64,000 nucleotides of DNA from Polychytrium aggregatum (lineage: Eukaryota > Chytridiomycota > Chytridiomycetes > Polychytriales): NCBI RefSeq assembly GCF_025602895.1, contig NW_026516229.1, positions 521,144 to 585,143 on the forward strand. Reading direction: 5' to 3'. Of the stretch, positions 43,819-54,153 are shown one piece after another (position 1 is the stretch's first letter; each line of letters opens with the position of its first letter). Position numbers and translations under genes: made by a program. The notes below the pieces were generated by a model, which made no database searches, had not been told where the DNA came from, and saw nothing but the letters and a program-made list of their open reading frames with translations.

Positions 43819-43839
43819 AGGACCCGGCGAGTTGCCGCC
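43776..43839 (+). promoter_or_regulatory. Programmed -1 ribosomal frameshift signal (G GGA AAC plus stem) joining gag and pol
   Basis: In the gag frame the heptamer reads G-GGA-AAC (43776-43782), fitting X-XXY-YYZ. A 5-nt spacer precedes a perfect 9-bp stem, GGCGGCAAC (43788-43796) with GTTGCCGCC (43831-43839), enclosing a 34-nt loop that contains the gag stop codon. A -1 slip continues with CGA CGA GGC, the pol frame. Confidence 0.8.
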
Positions 43840-46800
43840 ATCCGACTCCGACCCCCGACGCTGAACTATTGACTCTCGCCACCGGACCTCACCTGATCAA
43901 CTCTCTCATCGACGAACCCCACCGCATTGCCGCCAACCACGGCAAGGGACTGCTTGTGATCGACGCCACCCTCAACGGCTCCCCGATCACCGTCCTCATC
44001 GACCCTGGTGCGACCAACTCGCACATCTCCGAGACCCTCGCCTCGACCCTCGACCTTCGAACCAAGACCACCGCCAACGCCGTCACGATGCCCAACGGCA
44101 AGTCCTTCCCGTCCTCCGTCACCGATCCCGTCGACCTCACCATCCACGACTACCACGCCCGCATCAACCTCTTCACCGCGCCACTCACCTGGGACGTTAT
44201 CCTCGGCAAGAACTGGCTCGACCAGACCAACCCCGAGATCGACTGGCCCTCCAACCGAATCAAGTTCTCGATCGACGGGAAGCACCACACTTGGACGGCA
44301 TCGCGACCCGACACCGGAATGCCACTCACGACCCTCGAACTCCGATCCCAGTACCACATGTCGACCCAGCAGATCAACGCACTGGCTTCGACTCCCGGCG
44401 CCGTGTATGTTTGTACTCTGAGCAGTGACTTGAATACAGTTGCTGTTGAACCCTACGACCCCGTTGCCCAACTTGCCCGTGTCCTCGAACCACTGACCCC
44501 CGAACACCGATCCATCATCGCAAAGTACCGCGATGCCTTCAACGAACTCAAGGAACTCCCGCCTCACCGACCCGGCATCGACATGAACATCCGACTCGAC
44601 GACTCTGCCAAGCCAACCTGGTCGTCGCTCTACCAAATGTCGGCCGAAGAACTCGCTCGTCTCAAAGACGAACTCGACCGATTGCTCCGGATCGGCCACA
44701 TCCGCAAGTCCGTCTCGCCCTTCGGCGCACCGATCTTCTGGGTCAAGCAGGGCGACAAGTTCCGACTCGTCTTTGACTTCCGCGCCCTCAACAAGATCAC
44801 CGTCAAGGACCGCACCGCGCTGCCCAACATGCGCGAGATCATCGACCGCCTGTCCAAGTGCCGTGTCTTCTCCAAGCTCGACTTGCAACGCGGATTCCAC
44901 CAGATCCGCATTGCCGACGCCGACACCCCCAAGACGGCCTTCAGGACCAAGTACGGCCACTTTGAGTGGCTTGTGATGCCCTTCGGCCTCGCCAACAGTC
45001 CCTCCGTGTTCCAAGCCGCGATGAACGACATCTTCCGCGAGTTCATCGACGACTTTGTGTTCGTCTACATCGACGACATCCTGATCGCATCCGAGGACGA
45101 GGACCAGCACATCCGCCACATCGAACTGGTCCTCGACAAGATCCACCGACACGGCTTCAAGATCCGACCCGAGAAGTGTTCGTTCTTCAACTCGACCGTC
45201 ACCTATCTCGGCTTCATCATCGGCGAAGGACGCATCCAAGTGCATCCCTCGCGCATCGACGCCATCAAGAACTACCCGCGACCAACGACCGAACACGAAC
45301 TCCGCAGCTTCCTCGGCTTGACCAACACCATCATGAGCTTTGTCCCTGGCTACGCTGCCCTCGCCGGTCCACTCTCGACTCTGATCACCACCCGCTCCGC
45401 CAACTCGACCAAGTCCGTCGTCTGGGACGACAACGCCATCGCCGCCTTCGAGCAGCTCAAGTTGCTCTCGCCTCAGTCGCTGCACATGGTCAACCCGGAC
45501 AAGGACATTCACCTCTTCACCGACTGGTCCGAGTCAAGCGCATCGATTGGTGGATGGATCGGGCAGGACATGGACGGATCCGGCACGGTGCGCCCCATCG
45601 CTTTCAACTCGCAGAAACTGCACGGATCCGAACTCAACTACTCGCCCTACAACGGCGAGCTGCTGTCGATCACCCGCCACCTCGACAAGTTCAAGAACTA
45701 CCTCGTCGGCCGCAAAGTCTTCCTCCACACCGACCAGAAGGCGCTCAAGCACATCCTCGACTCCAAGACCCTCAACAAGCGCCAACAGCGAGCCATCGAC
45801 ACGATGCTGGACTTTGACCTCGAGATCCAGTGGATCCCCGGCTCGTGGAACAAGGTCGCCGACGTGCTCTCGCGCACACCGACAGCCATCTCCAAGGCCG
45901 TCCAAGTCTCGATCATCAACGCGATTGTCAACCTCGGACCCTCGCCCGACGATCTCTTGGACACCATCCGCACTCAGTACAGCTCCGACCCGATCCTGTC
46001 AGCACTGATCTCGGTCCTCCGCGACAACTCGACCGACGGACTCAAGCCGTGGATGAAGGCACAGCTGCACCGCTTCTCACTTCGACACGGGATTCTCTAC
46101 TTCGACTCGACCCGCATCTGCATCCCCGGCAAGGACCTCCGCATCTCGATCATCAAGGACCACCACGACTCTGTCTGTGCAGCTCACCCCGGCACCAACA
46201 CGCTCTACAAGGCCATCTCGACACACTACTACTGGCCCGCCATGTCCAAGGACATTGCCGAGTGGGTCTCGCACTGCGACATCTGCCAGCGAGCCAAGAT
46301 CCGACGACAACAAGCATACGGTCACTTCTCCCGGATCCCTGTGGCCACCCGCAAGATGGACACTGTCGCCCTCGACTTCATCCTCGGACTCCCGCCTGTC
46401 ACGGACTCACTCTCGGGACGCACCTTCAACTCGATCACGATCTTTGTCGACTCCCTCACCAAGTACGTCGTCCTGGTTCCTGGCAACAAGACCGACTCGG
46501 CCGAAGACGTCGCCCGCCAGTACTTCCGCGATGTCTTTGTGCACTTTGGACTCGCCGGCACTTTCATCTCGGATCACGACACACGCTTCCGGTCGGCCTT
46601 CTGGACAGGACTTAACACTCTGCTCAAGACCGAACTCCGGATCGCCTTTGCCCACCACCACGAGGCCGCCGGACAAGTCGAACGCTTTGTGGCAACCGTC
46701 GCCGAGGCCATCCGCTGTTCGACTCTGGCCCTCGGCTCCCGCTGGATCGATCAAGTGCCATACATCCAGTTCGCGCTCAACTCACACAGCTCAGCTTCGA

Positions 46801-47513
46801 CTGGACATTCGCCCTTCTTCCTGATGCACGGTCAGCATCCTCGCACTCCTGCCAACACCGACATCATCGCCGAGTCCAACCCTGCAGCACAGTCGATCGA
46901 GGAGATGCAAGCGACTCTGGACTTGGTCTCGGACAACATCGGCAAGGCCCAGGACCGGGCCCTGTACTACGCCAACCGACATCGACGCGATATCAGCTAC
47001 GACATTGGCGACCAAGTCCTGATCGACACGACCGCGTATCACTTCAGCACGGACGACGTCACACCCTCCAAGATGCGGATGCCGTACTTGGGACCCTTCA
47101 AGATCATCGAGAAGATCGGAACGACTGGATATCGACTTCGACTCCCGAGGACCCTCCGATTTACAACCGAACTCCCCGCTTCCGCCCTCGTCCCCTACAA
47201 CACACCATCGACCGACCAACTTGTGTTTGATGAACCCGGACCCAACCACAACGACGAATCAGTGTTCGAAGCGATCATTGGACACAGGATCAACCGACGA
47301 CGTCGACTTCCTGGATATCGACACGAGTTCTTGCTCCGCTGGCAGGGATACGACCCATCTTACGACTCGTGGGCACCACTGGCCGAACTCTTGGATGGAG
47401 GACTCGCAGATATCCACGACTTCCTCAGCCGCAACCGCAACCTTCCGGAAATGGACACACTGATCGACCTTTGCCAAGCACAAGTGCAACGCAACTCGGG
47501 ATCGAAAAATTGA
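43782..47513 (+). CDS. pol: Pol of copy D: protease, reverse transcriptase, RNase H, integrase, chromodomain
   Basis: The frame is open from 43704 but lacks an ATG near its start, so synthesis as Gag-Pol by -1 shifting is likely (1243 pol residues after the slip). Numbering from 43704: retropepsin active site LIDPGATNSHI (about 98-108; DPGA instead of the usual DSGA or DTGA), RT with LDLQRGFHQI, MPFGLANSP and YIDD (about 455-458), RNase H with FTDWSESS and HTDQKAL (about 600-690), integrase zinc-binding HPG to CDICQ (about 827-862), integrase catalytic Asp in LDFILGL (about 889), Asp in SDHDTRF (about 955) and Glu in GQVERF (about 990). The C-terminus (about 1187-1250), with EFLLRWQGYDPSYDSW, is a chromodomain, which in chromoviruses steers integration to marked chromatin. 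Ser occupies the codon at 45942 (Pro in A and B). Confidence 0.95.
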   Translation, partial: RRGGNPWILRPLKDPASCRHPTPTPDAELLTLATGPHLINSLIDEPHRIAANHGKGLLVIDATLNGSPITVLIDPGATNSHISETLASTLDLRTKTTANAVTMPNGKSFPSSVTDPVDLTIHDYHARINLFTAPLTWDVILGKNWLDQTNPEIDWPSNRIKFSIDGKHHTWTASRPDTGMPLTTLELRSQYHMSTQQINALASTPGAVYVCTLSSDLNTVAVEPYDPVAQLARVLEPLTPEHRSIIAKYRDAFNELKELPPHRPGIDMNIRLDDSAKPTWSSLYQMSAEELARLKDELDRLLRIGHIRKSVSPFGAPIFWVKQGDKFRLVFDFRALNKITVKDRTALPNMREIIDRLSKCRVFSKLDLQRGFHQIRIADADTPKTAFRTKYGHFEWLVMPFGLANSPSVFQAAMNDIFREFIDDFVFVYIDDILIASEDEDQHIRHIELVLDKIHRHGFKIRPEKCSFFNSTVTYLGFIIGEGRIQVHPSRIDAIKNYPRPTTEHELRSFLGLTNTIMSFVPGYAALAGPLSTLITTRSANSTKSVVWDDNAIAAFEQLKLLSPQSLHMVNPDKDIHLFTDWSESSASIGGWIGQDMDGSGTVRPIAFNSQKLHGSELNYSPYNGELLSITRHLDKFKNYLVGRKVFLHTDQKALKHILDSKTLNKRQQRAIDTMLDFDLEIQWIPGSWNKVADVLSRTPTAISKAVQVSIINAIVNLGPSPDDLLDTIRTQYSSDPILSALISVLRDNSTDGLKPWMKAQLHRFSLRHGILYFDSTRICIPGKDLRISIIKDHHDSVCAAHPGTNTLYKAISTHYYWPAMSKDIAEWVSHCDICQRAKIRRQQAYGHFSRIPVATRKMDTVALDFILGLPPVTDSLSGRTFNSITIFVDSLTKYVVLVPGNKTDSAEDVARQYFRDVFVHFGLAGTFISDHDTRFRSAFWTGLNTLLKTELRIAFAHHHEAAGQVERFVATVAEAIRCSTLALGSRWIDQVPYIQFALNSHSSASTGHSPFFLMHGQHPRTPANTDIIAESNPAAQSIEEMQATLDLVSDNIGKAQDRALYYANRHRRDISYDIGDQVLIDTTAYHFSTDDVTPSKMRMPYLGPFKIIEKIGTTGYRLRLPRTLRFTTELPASALVPYNTPSTDQLVFDEPGPNHNDESVFEAIIGHRINRRRRLPGYRHEFLLRWQGYDPSYDSWAPLAELLDGGLADIHDFLSRNRNLPEMDTLIDLCQAQVQRNSGSKN

Positions 47514-47547
47514 TGGTTTGACTTGAGCACAATTTTTCTGGGGGGGA

Positions 47548-48013
47548 TGTCACAGATCGCTCTGCCCGCCTAGCTGCACCGTCGCACTTGTGTCACTGTT
47601 TGCGTCGCACACTTTCCTTTTCCTTTGTCCTGTGACGCCTTTCCTTTTTCCTTGCTCTCATGTTGCACACGCCGCTCTGTTTTCCCTGCATTTGTCATCG
47701 ACCATGCATTAGTCAGACGCTGTGTCACCCGCATTTGTCAGCCACCGAGCATTTGTCAGACTTTCACATGTTTCTCCGGTTAGCCGTTGCTGCCTGGCTG
47801 CTGTCCCGCCGCCTCCGCTGCTTCGCCCCCGCTGCGGCAGGCTTCGCCTCCGGGACCGCCAGACAGATAAATAGCCCGCCTTCACCCGCTCATGTTTCTG
47901 GTCATCACCTTCGACCCCAGACACACTTGACTCTAGATCCTAGCCTCGCTAAGATCAATAAAACCCTTCTCTATCTTTTTCTTTTGATCTCCTCTTGATC
48001 CCGTGATCTGACA
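47548..48013 (+). repeat. 3' LTR of copy D
   Basis: 466 bp, directly after the polypurine tract GGGGGGGA; same as the 5' LTR by eye. Confidence 0.96.
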
Positions 48014-48247
48014 GTATCCCTCCGTGCCTATCGGTGCCTCGTGTTCTTTCCACCTGAATCCTGCCGTGTCGATCTTGCGGGTGATTTTGAACAAGAACAG
48101 CGTATCGAATCCAGTCCTTATCATCGTTTTCATTATTGACAGCCTGGTCTTCCCGCGCTGCAAGAAATAGCATAGACCCCATCTAACTATTAGGCGAAAC
48201 CACCATCACCACCTTCGTTATCATTGCCACCATCGGCCGAACACCAC
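48014..48247. other. Short region between copy D and the next gene
   Basis: Holds the second GTATC of the target duplication and 229 bases of presumed 5' leader. No gene. Confidence 0.5.
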
Positions 48248-50303
48248 ATGGCCGTCGACTCGATCCTCCAGGGAATCCGCAACCTGCTCCACACCTCGGC
48301 CGCCCGCTCGCCGACCGACCCGCGGCCACGGCCTGGTCCAAACGATCCCTCGCCCGTGCTGCCGTTGGTATCGACACCCGGCTCAGCATCCGGCTCGACA
48401 CAGGCGCTGTCGACACCGATCTCCGGCCCCGGATCCCAGCGCCAGTCTCGATCGACGCCGAGTCTGGCGGTCCGCCCCAGAGCCAGCTCCACCGCCAACC
48501 CCTCCACCGGCATCAAGGCCAGCATCAAGGCCAGCATCAAAGCCAGCATCAAGGCTGGTCTCGGATCCAAGCCCGGTGCCAGTGCCGATGCCAGTGCCAG
48601 TGCCGATGCCAGTGCCGAGAGACGACGCCGAAAGCTGCTCCGGGACGAGCTGCAGAACACCCCACCCCTGTCGCAGCCAGCCTCGGTCGTCAAGATCAAG
48701 GGTCTCTTCATCCACGGCCACATCGACCGGGGTCTTGCCCTGGCCATCGCCCGCTTCGAGCGGGACTTTGGCTTCCCAAACTCGGCAAAGTCCCGAGCCG
48801 AGGTGCTGCCGGTGGTGCTGCAGTATGCGGTGCGGAGCAGGCTCTCGCGGCAGGACCAAAAGACCTTCCAGGTCCCCGAGCGGCCGCGGTCGTATGCAAC
48901 ATATGTGCGGCAGCTCAAGGAGGACGGGTGGAAGGGCTTTGGGGCCAAGGGGCTGTCGCTCAAGTCGATGCGAAACGAGAGCGAGCGGGACCCGGTCTCC
49001 AAGTCGATCATCAACGGTGTCAAGGTCTCGCATGTTCGCACCACATCGGGCCGCTATGCCGTGCTGGATGACGGTGTGAATCCGCCGTACAAGCTTCGCC
49101 CAAGAATGCCGACACTGTCGACTAGCAGCGGCTCAGACAGTGATGATATCGACAGCAGCGAGACCGAGGGCGATGCTCAAAACAACAGCAACCAGACCGA
49201 AGGGAGCCAGAGCAGCAACAGCAGCAGTAGCAGTAGTCTCAGCACCACCCATTCGGATTCTGAGTCTCCACCAGCAAGTGCTCCCCATGGAATCGATGTC
49301 CTTCTCACGCCATCGCTGCAGGATCCCACAGGCGACCACGGACAGCATCCCCTCAAACTGCCGCCCGGGGTTGTCAAACAATCGTCCCTCCAGCCGCACC
49401 CACCACCGTCGCCGCAGAGCGGATCTTGGATTCCATCTTCTCGTCACAGCCTGGACCATCATACCTATATTGACCGACAGCGAGACGGGCATTCCCCAGC
49501 GATCTCGCTTGGAGCTCATTCCGACCCGAACTTGTCCATAAAAACGAATTCGGAAGGCTCCTTCCCACGATCCAGCGACTCACGCTCCATCGACTCTCTC
49601 GTCGCCTCTCGGATTGCCGGAACTCCACCTATCCCGCGCACAATGAGGAAGCTGCCGGTGATTGAAAAGCTCATTGCCATGGGCCACCACTCCAAGACAC
49701 GCCGACCCGATTCGGTGTACTCTGTTGGCTCAAACGGATCATCAAACTCACGATCATCTTCTAGTTCGGCCAATGGTTCGGGGCAAACCTCGGGCTCGGA
49801 CTCAAGCTCGAGTCTCAAACATGGTGCCGGCCTGGATTTCACAGAGGACAAAGTCGGTCCAGGCGGCGACGGACAAAAGGTGTGTATTGCTGTGTTGGCT
49901 GCCGTGATCACAAAGGATGAGCACGGACGATGAAACGTCTCGCTGGCGTGAATCTGCTGGCGTCTCGGAGCCTGGAGTTGGCGCATTTGGTCTCTAGACA
50001 ACAATTTCCCTCCTTGAAGAGAGCTGCGAACCCACTGCGCGCCATCGGCTCTCACTATACATTCGAATTCGGCTGATCACATCGACGCATTCGGTGCTGA
50101 CAAACTCCTCCCTTGCCTCCCACTAGCTTGCTACATCTCACGCTTCGCACAGTGATCCCCTCCCGCCTTCGTTGCCGGCCGAGCGACAAAGTTCCTCTGA
50201 GCTCCCGCCGTCGCCCTCAGTGGGCATCCGACCCCGGCGCAGTGATTATGTGCCATCACCATCAAGCCTGGACAATGTGTTAGAAGAGCCAGAGGACAAC
50301 TAG
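48248..50303 (+). CDS. Ser-rich protein of unknown function with one compact conserved-looking block
   Basis: I do not recognise the family. Start chosen at ATG 48248, the first ATG of a frame of about 560 codons. Seen: a Ser/Pro/Thr-rich N-terminus; a degenerate 12-bp repeat at about 48510-48559 reading KASI units, followed by an Ala/Asp/Ser repeat; a non-repetitive block (about residues 145-285) rich in charged and aromatic residues with LFIHGHIDRGLALAIARFE, SYATYVRQLKEDGWKGFG and YAVLDDGVNPPYKLRP; then a long Ser/Asn/Asp-rich tail. The frame stops at 49933, but AAG|GTGTGT at 49880 looks like a splice donor, and 50153-50303 reads as a good final exon (ends SLDNVLEEPEDN) after a CAG acceptor. 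The phase of that junction is not resolved, so the 3' end is provisional. The main exon is well supported by length; the function is unknown. Confidence 0.65.
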
Positions 50304-50817
50304 TCCGTCGCAACATTTGAAGCCAACGACAAACCGAGCCGAGCAGGGCCTTTGTCATGCTCGGCAGCAGCATCATTCAGCGATTTCAGACGCTGCCTGC
50401 GATATCAGCGCAGCAAACAGATCACCATCCAATACATATCATTCCTGCTCTACGTTCCGCATTCTTGAACTTCCTGCAGCTCCTGCATCCACAAACTCCT
50501 GGTGGAGATGCAGAGCTGCCCGCCTGTTTAGCCTCCAACTCGGAGACGGCCAAACCCGTGTGCTCGCGCTATCTGTGACGTGGCTTCTCAATACGCTACT
50601 TTGAAACGTGTGTGCGTGCTTGTTCCAGTCTTCCTGCCGGTCGTCGCTCGGCTTTATTCCACCGTAGTGAATGTCATGCGCTGCTTACATATGGAGGATG
50701 GAGACTCTTAGCGGGAGACTTGGAGACACAAAACTTGGCGAGTCGCCGTCGCTATAGGCGATACCATCGTCACGAGTATCGTCACGAGCATCGAAAGGGC
50801 CCAGGCGATGTAGATGG
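50304..50817. other. Convergent intergenic region
   Basis: 3' flank shared by the plus-strand Ser-rich gene and the minus-strand phosphatase gene. No gene seen. Confidence 0.5.
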
Positions 50818-53518
50818 TCATGTCGCAATCTTCATGCTCAGTTCGTATCGAAGGTATTCCTTGTAGCAGCTAACAACTGAAGGCGGCGGCGTGCTGTTGG
50901 TGTCCTCGTTCTTTTGGAGCTGCATCCAGACATCGTACTGTTTGAAGAACTCGTTGTAGACCGACGACAGGACGTTGTCGACGACTCCAAAGAGCGACAC
51001 ATTCCAAACGGGCGAGTTTTTCATTTCGCGAACAACCTAGCGTCGCATAGATAGAGCATCATCAGATGTGTCGTATTGTCGCAGAACCTCGCCCCAGCCA
51101 TCCTCTTGATCAGCATCCCCGCCATTCACACTAAGCGAGAGACAGGGCACATGCGCCTTCCTTACGATGATGTTATCTCGCTGTTCAGGCGGCCACATTG
51201 CGCTGTTGTCGTCCACAATGAGAGGCTCCACGGGCATCACCAGGCTGCGGTCGGACTCGATGCGGACGAGCGGAGGCGAGCAGTACGCAAAGAGGGAAAG
51301 CAAGTCTTTGGGAGGACGCTTCTGGTTTGAGCTGCCTTGGATGTGGACGTACTCGGCTCGGGCAGAGTACAAAATGCCGCGGATTCGCGTCCGATGGGGA
51401 TCTAGCACCTGGACCACCATATCGACGTATGACTGGTCCCCAAGCGAGCAGACTGAGATCTCAAAGAGCCTGAACCAAATACCGCGATGCGGGGCAAAGC
51501 GCGTTAGCGTGAGCGAAGACAGCGCGCGGCTGTGTCGGGAATGCCGCCTGCAACCGACACAGGACCATGGCTCACCTTTGCGCCCATTCAAGGAACTCGT
51601 GGACACGGTCTGCCAGCACGACTCGGCGACCATCCTTCAGCTGAACGACTCGTTGTGGAACTGAAATGCGTGAGGCACAACAGAGAGGAACAAACAATGT
51701 CAAGTGTATGCACAACGGCCGGCTCGGGAATGTGCTGCAGTGGACGACACACGACAGCCAAAAGCGCCTGTTCGATCGAAATCAAGAGCCATCCCAGGCA
51801 AAAGCCATTTCAGCCCTGGACACCGAGTGGGTGGCTTTGACTTACCCGTTTGTGCATCCGCCTCGGAGACGTATCGGCCTGGCTCATTTCCGACAACTCG
51901 AACAAGGGTGTCGTCCAGATCGAGCACGAGCGGCAGCTTTCGGCCCCTCAAGAGCGCCTCGGCTCGGCTTTGGATATCGCGCTGTATATCTGAGCCTCGA
52001 CATAAATAGCCCAGGATATTACTGCGATTCGTCATGAGTAGACAACCAATTGAGTCGATACGAGAGTCGGAGTCCCCGAAATTAGGCAAGGCGTAAGAAT
52101 CCCAAATCACAATCCACGCGAGAGTGTTTGAATAAACGAGCGTCGCTCCATGTCGTCGAGATGTCATCGGAACGTATGAGCAGTCGGATCTCGCTCAGGT
52201 GCCACATCCGAATCCAGGTGCGAGGGAGCGGTTTAAAGCCCATTCTCCTTCAGCGTTGGTAGTATCGGACCCAGCCAAGAGAAAGCCATTTCACCCAATT
52301 ATCCTGGGCTGTCGTAGAGACGGAACCCAAAGACGGTAACTTACGTGCGTTCTTTGGTCGGTTTCAGATGGAGCTCCCAAAACTCTCCTGAATTCTGTTC
52401 CAGAATTGATATGTATGTGCTCTGGTGGGACCGTTGTTGGGCAATGTGAGAACAAGACTGACACGGAGGCTTGTGTTTTTCGGAATCAGAGTAGTTGATA
52501 ATGGTGGCGAGACGCTGGGAAGTGCTTTACCTTTCGCATTCCAGCAATCTCTTTGAAGAAGATATGGTCTGGCTCCGGCCAGTCAAAGACAATCGTGTGT
52601 GGAAGGTTCCACTGCTGCAGGATGTTGAAGTAAGACCTCGGGAGGGCCGGGCCAAGTTCGTACTTTTCTTCAAGCGAGAACTTGAATCCAAGGGGGGGCA
52701 TGTTGATTTCGCGAGTGTTGAGCGTCACAAAAGTCACCGCCGGCGATTTACTGTTGACACAGCGCTCGACCGGCAGCTTCAAGATGGGCTTCCATTGTTG
52801 TGGAAGCACGGGGGGCTGGTCGATGGAAAACGGGATGCATTTTTTCGAGGTCGACACGGCTTCCAGTGATGAGTTGTCCAAGTGCATGAACAGGCCAGTC
52901 CAAAATCAAGCAGAGAATCAGTTGTCGCACGAGGTCAGTGGATCGCAGGGCAATATCCACGCGAGCCAAGACCGGGGTATTGGGGTACATCGAGGAGTCG
53001 GGCTGGGGTCTACCTTCAGATGCATCGGCGGGATTCATCCGCGCTATCTTGCTGGAGCTGGACAGATCGTCCGATGTCGAATTGGTAGAGGATACCGCCA
53101 TCGAAAGGCACCGTTTTCGGTTATAGATGCTCCAGGACAGCGAAGCAGCCAATGTTCTCGCTGACAGGGCATCTTCCTTTGAAACGGCGCCGGGCCGAGG
53201 GAGCTGGGTCCATGTTGGTTTAGGGATTGGAGGCGGGCCAAGTGGGGCAGGCGGGGCCGGTTGAGCAAGTGGCTGTGGTGCTCTTGGCTCCTGTGGCTGT
53301 GGTTGTGGCTGTGGTTGTGACTGCGGCTTGATTTGCTGTTTTTGAAGCGGACGGGGTATTGGCGGATCATCGCGGGGCTTTATGGAAGCAGCAGCGCTGG
53401 TGGTTGCAGGTCGGGGCGAGGCTGGAGTTGATGAAGACTTTGGAACCGGGGTGTCGACTGGCGACAGGAGGTCTGCTATTGATAGTGACATTACTGAAAG
53501 CGTTTTAAAGGAAGACAA
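50818..53518 (-). CDS. FCP1-like HAD-superfamily phosphatase with Pro/Gln-rich N-terminus
   Basis: Predicted phosphatase of the FCP1/SCP (CTD-phosphatase) class. Exons on the minus strand: 53518-53014, 52859-52531, 51981-51846, 51660-51576, 51469-51166, 51036-50818; phases agree and sum to 525 aa (516 from the second ATG at 53491). The N-terminus is Pro/Gln/Ser-rich with a QPQPQP run. The catalytic DLDDT (DxDxT, about residue 298) lies in LPLVLDLDDTLVRV. Later FCP-homology elements: VHEFLEWAQ, LFEISVCSLGDQSYVDMVVQVLDP, and LIVDDNSAMWP in the place of the family IDDR.DVW. No BRCT domain is visible, so it is not a typical full Fcp1. Intron 52530-51982 (549 bp) could hide another exon, and the first two exon junctions are the least certain. 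The substrate is unknown. Confidence 0.77.
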
Positions 53519-54153
53519 CAGTATGTTTTCGTCGGTATGGATGCGGAAACGCTGAGGCAGGGCTCGATGGACTTGCTGTGGGGATTGGTGTGTGCTGACC
53601 AGGGCCCTGAAGGCTGATGGTTGAAGACTGATGGTTAATCGAGGATACCCGCGACGGATCTGCTGGCTGCGGTCGGCTGAGACGTGGATGCGGCGATCGG
53701 GCAGAGTCGGGTCAGTTGGACCATCGACGTGGCTGGGATGGCCGGTGCGGGTGAGTCGACAGGGCCGGCGAAGGCAGGGCCGACGATCGGATCAAATCCA
53801 CGACGGAAACAGGGGCCGGCGACAGGCTTGGTCTTTGTCGCCTGGCGGCAGTCTCTTCTCGTGCGCTCTCGTGCGCTCTCGCGTGCTCTCGCTGCGGCGA
53901 GGAGGCCTCTCGGCGGCTCGGTGGCGGTGGGCCACGGGATCAGCCCTCCCGGCTTTGACAGATTGTTTGCCTTTCATTCGTTCATTCGTTCATTCGTTCA
54001 TTCGTTCATTCGTTCATTCGTTCATTCGTTCATTCGTTCATTCGTTCATTCGTTCATTCGTTCATTCGTTCATTCGTTCATTCGTTCATTCGTTCATTCG
54101 TCGCTCCTGGCAGCTAATCGCCGTCACCTGCTTTGCCCGACTGCTCCTGCACC
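53519..54153. other. Divergent promoter region with an octamer minisatellite
   Basis: Shared upstream region of the phosphatase (minus) and the transporter (plus). Its main content is the repeat at 53973-54100, which ends 53 bases before the transporter ATG. A short GTGCTCTC triplication lies near 53865. Confidence 0.6.
53973..54100. repeat. Perfect octanucleotide repeat (TTCATTCG)16
   Basis: Exactly sixteen uninterrupted copies of an 8-base unit (128 bp) close upstream of the transporter start codon. Because 8 is not a multiple of 3 all frames read a Phe/Ile/Arg/Ser/His/Val cycle, so the open frames across it are artefacts. Confidence 0.97.

Larger units (their letters stand above)
42295..48013 (+). 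mobile_element. Chromovirus LTR retrotransposon, copy D (intact reference copy)
   Basis: 5719-bp Ty3/Gypsy element. LTRs 42295-42760 and 47548-48013; target duplication GTATC at 42290-42294 and 48014-48018. The LTR holds a TATA-like ATAAATAG (about 42614) and an AATAAA signal (42704-42709), which place the U3/R boundary between them. Primer-binding site 42761-42772 (TGGTAGCATCGG) and polypurine tract 47540-47547. Gag and pol are both open, linked by a -1 overlap; the fusion would be about 1584 aa. The C-terminal chromodomain puts it among the chromoviruses. It lies between two host genes, probably in the upstream region of the gene at 48248. Confidence 0.97.

Noticed and set aside
53973-54100. 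Possible CRISPR-like array
   Set aside because: Units are contiguous 8-mers without spacers, in a eukaryotic genome.
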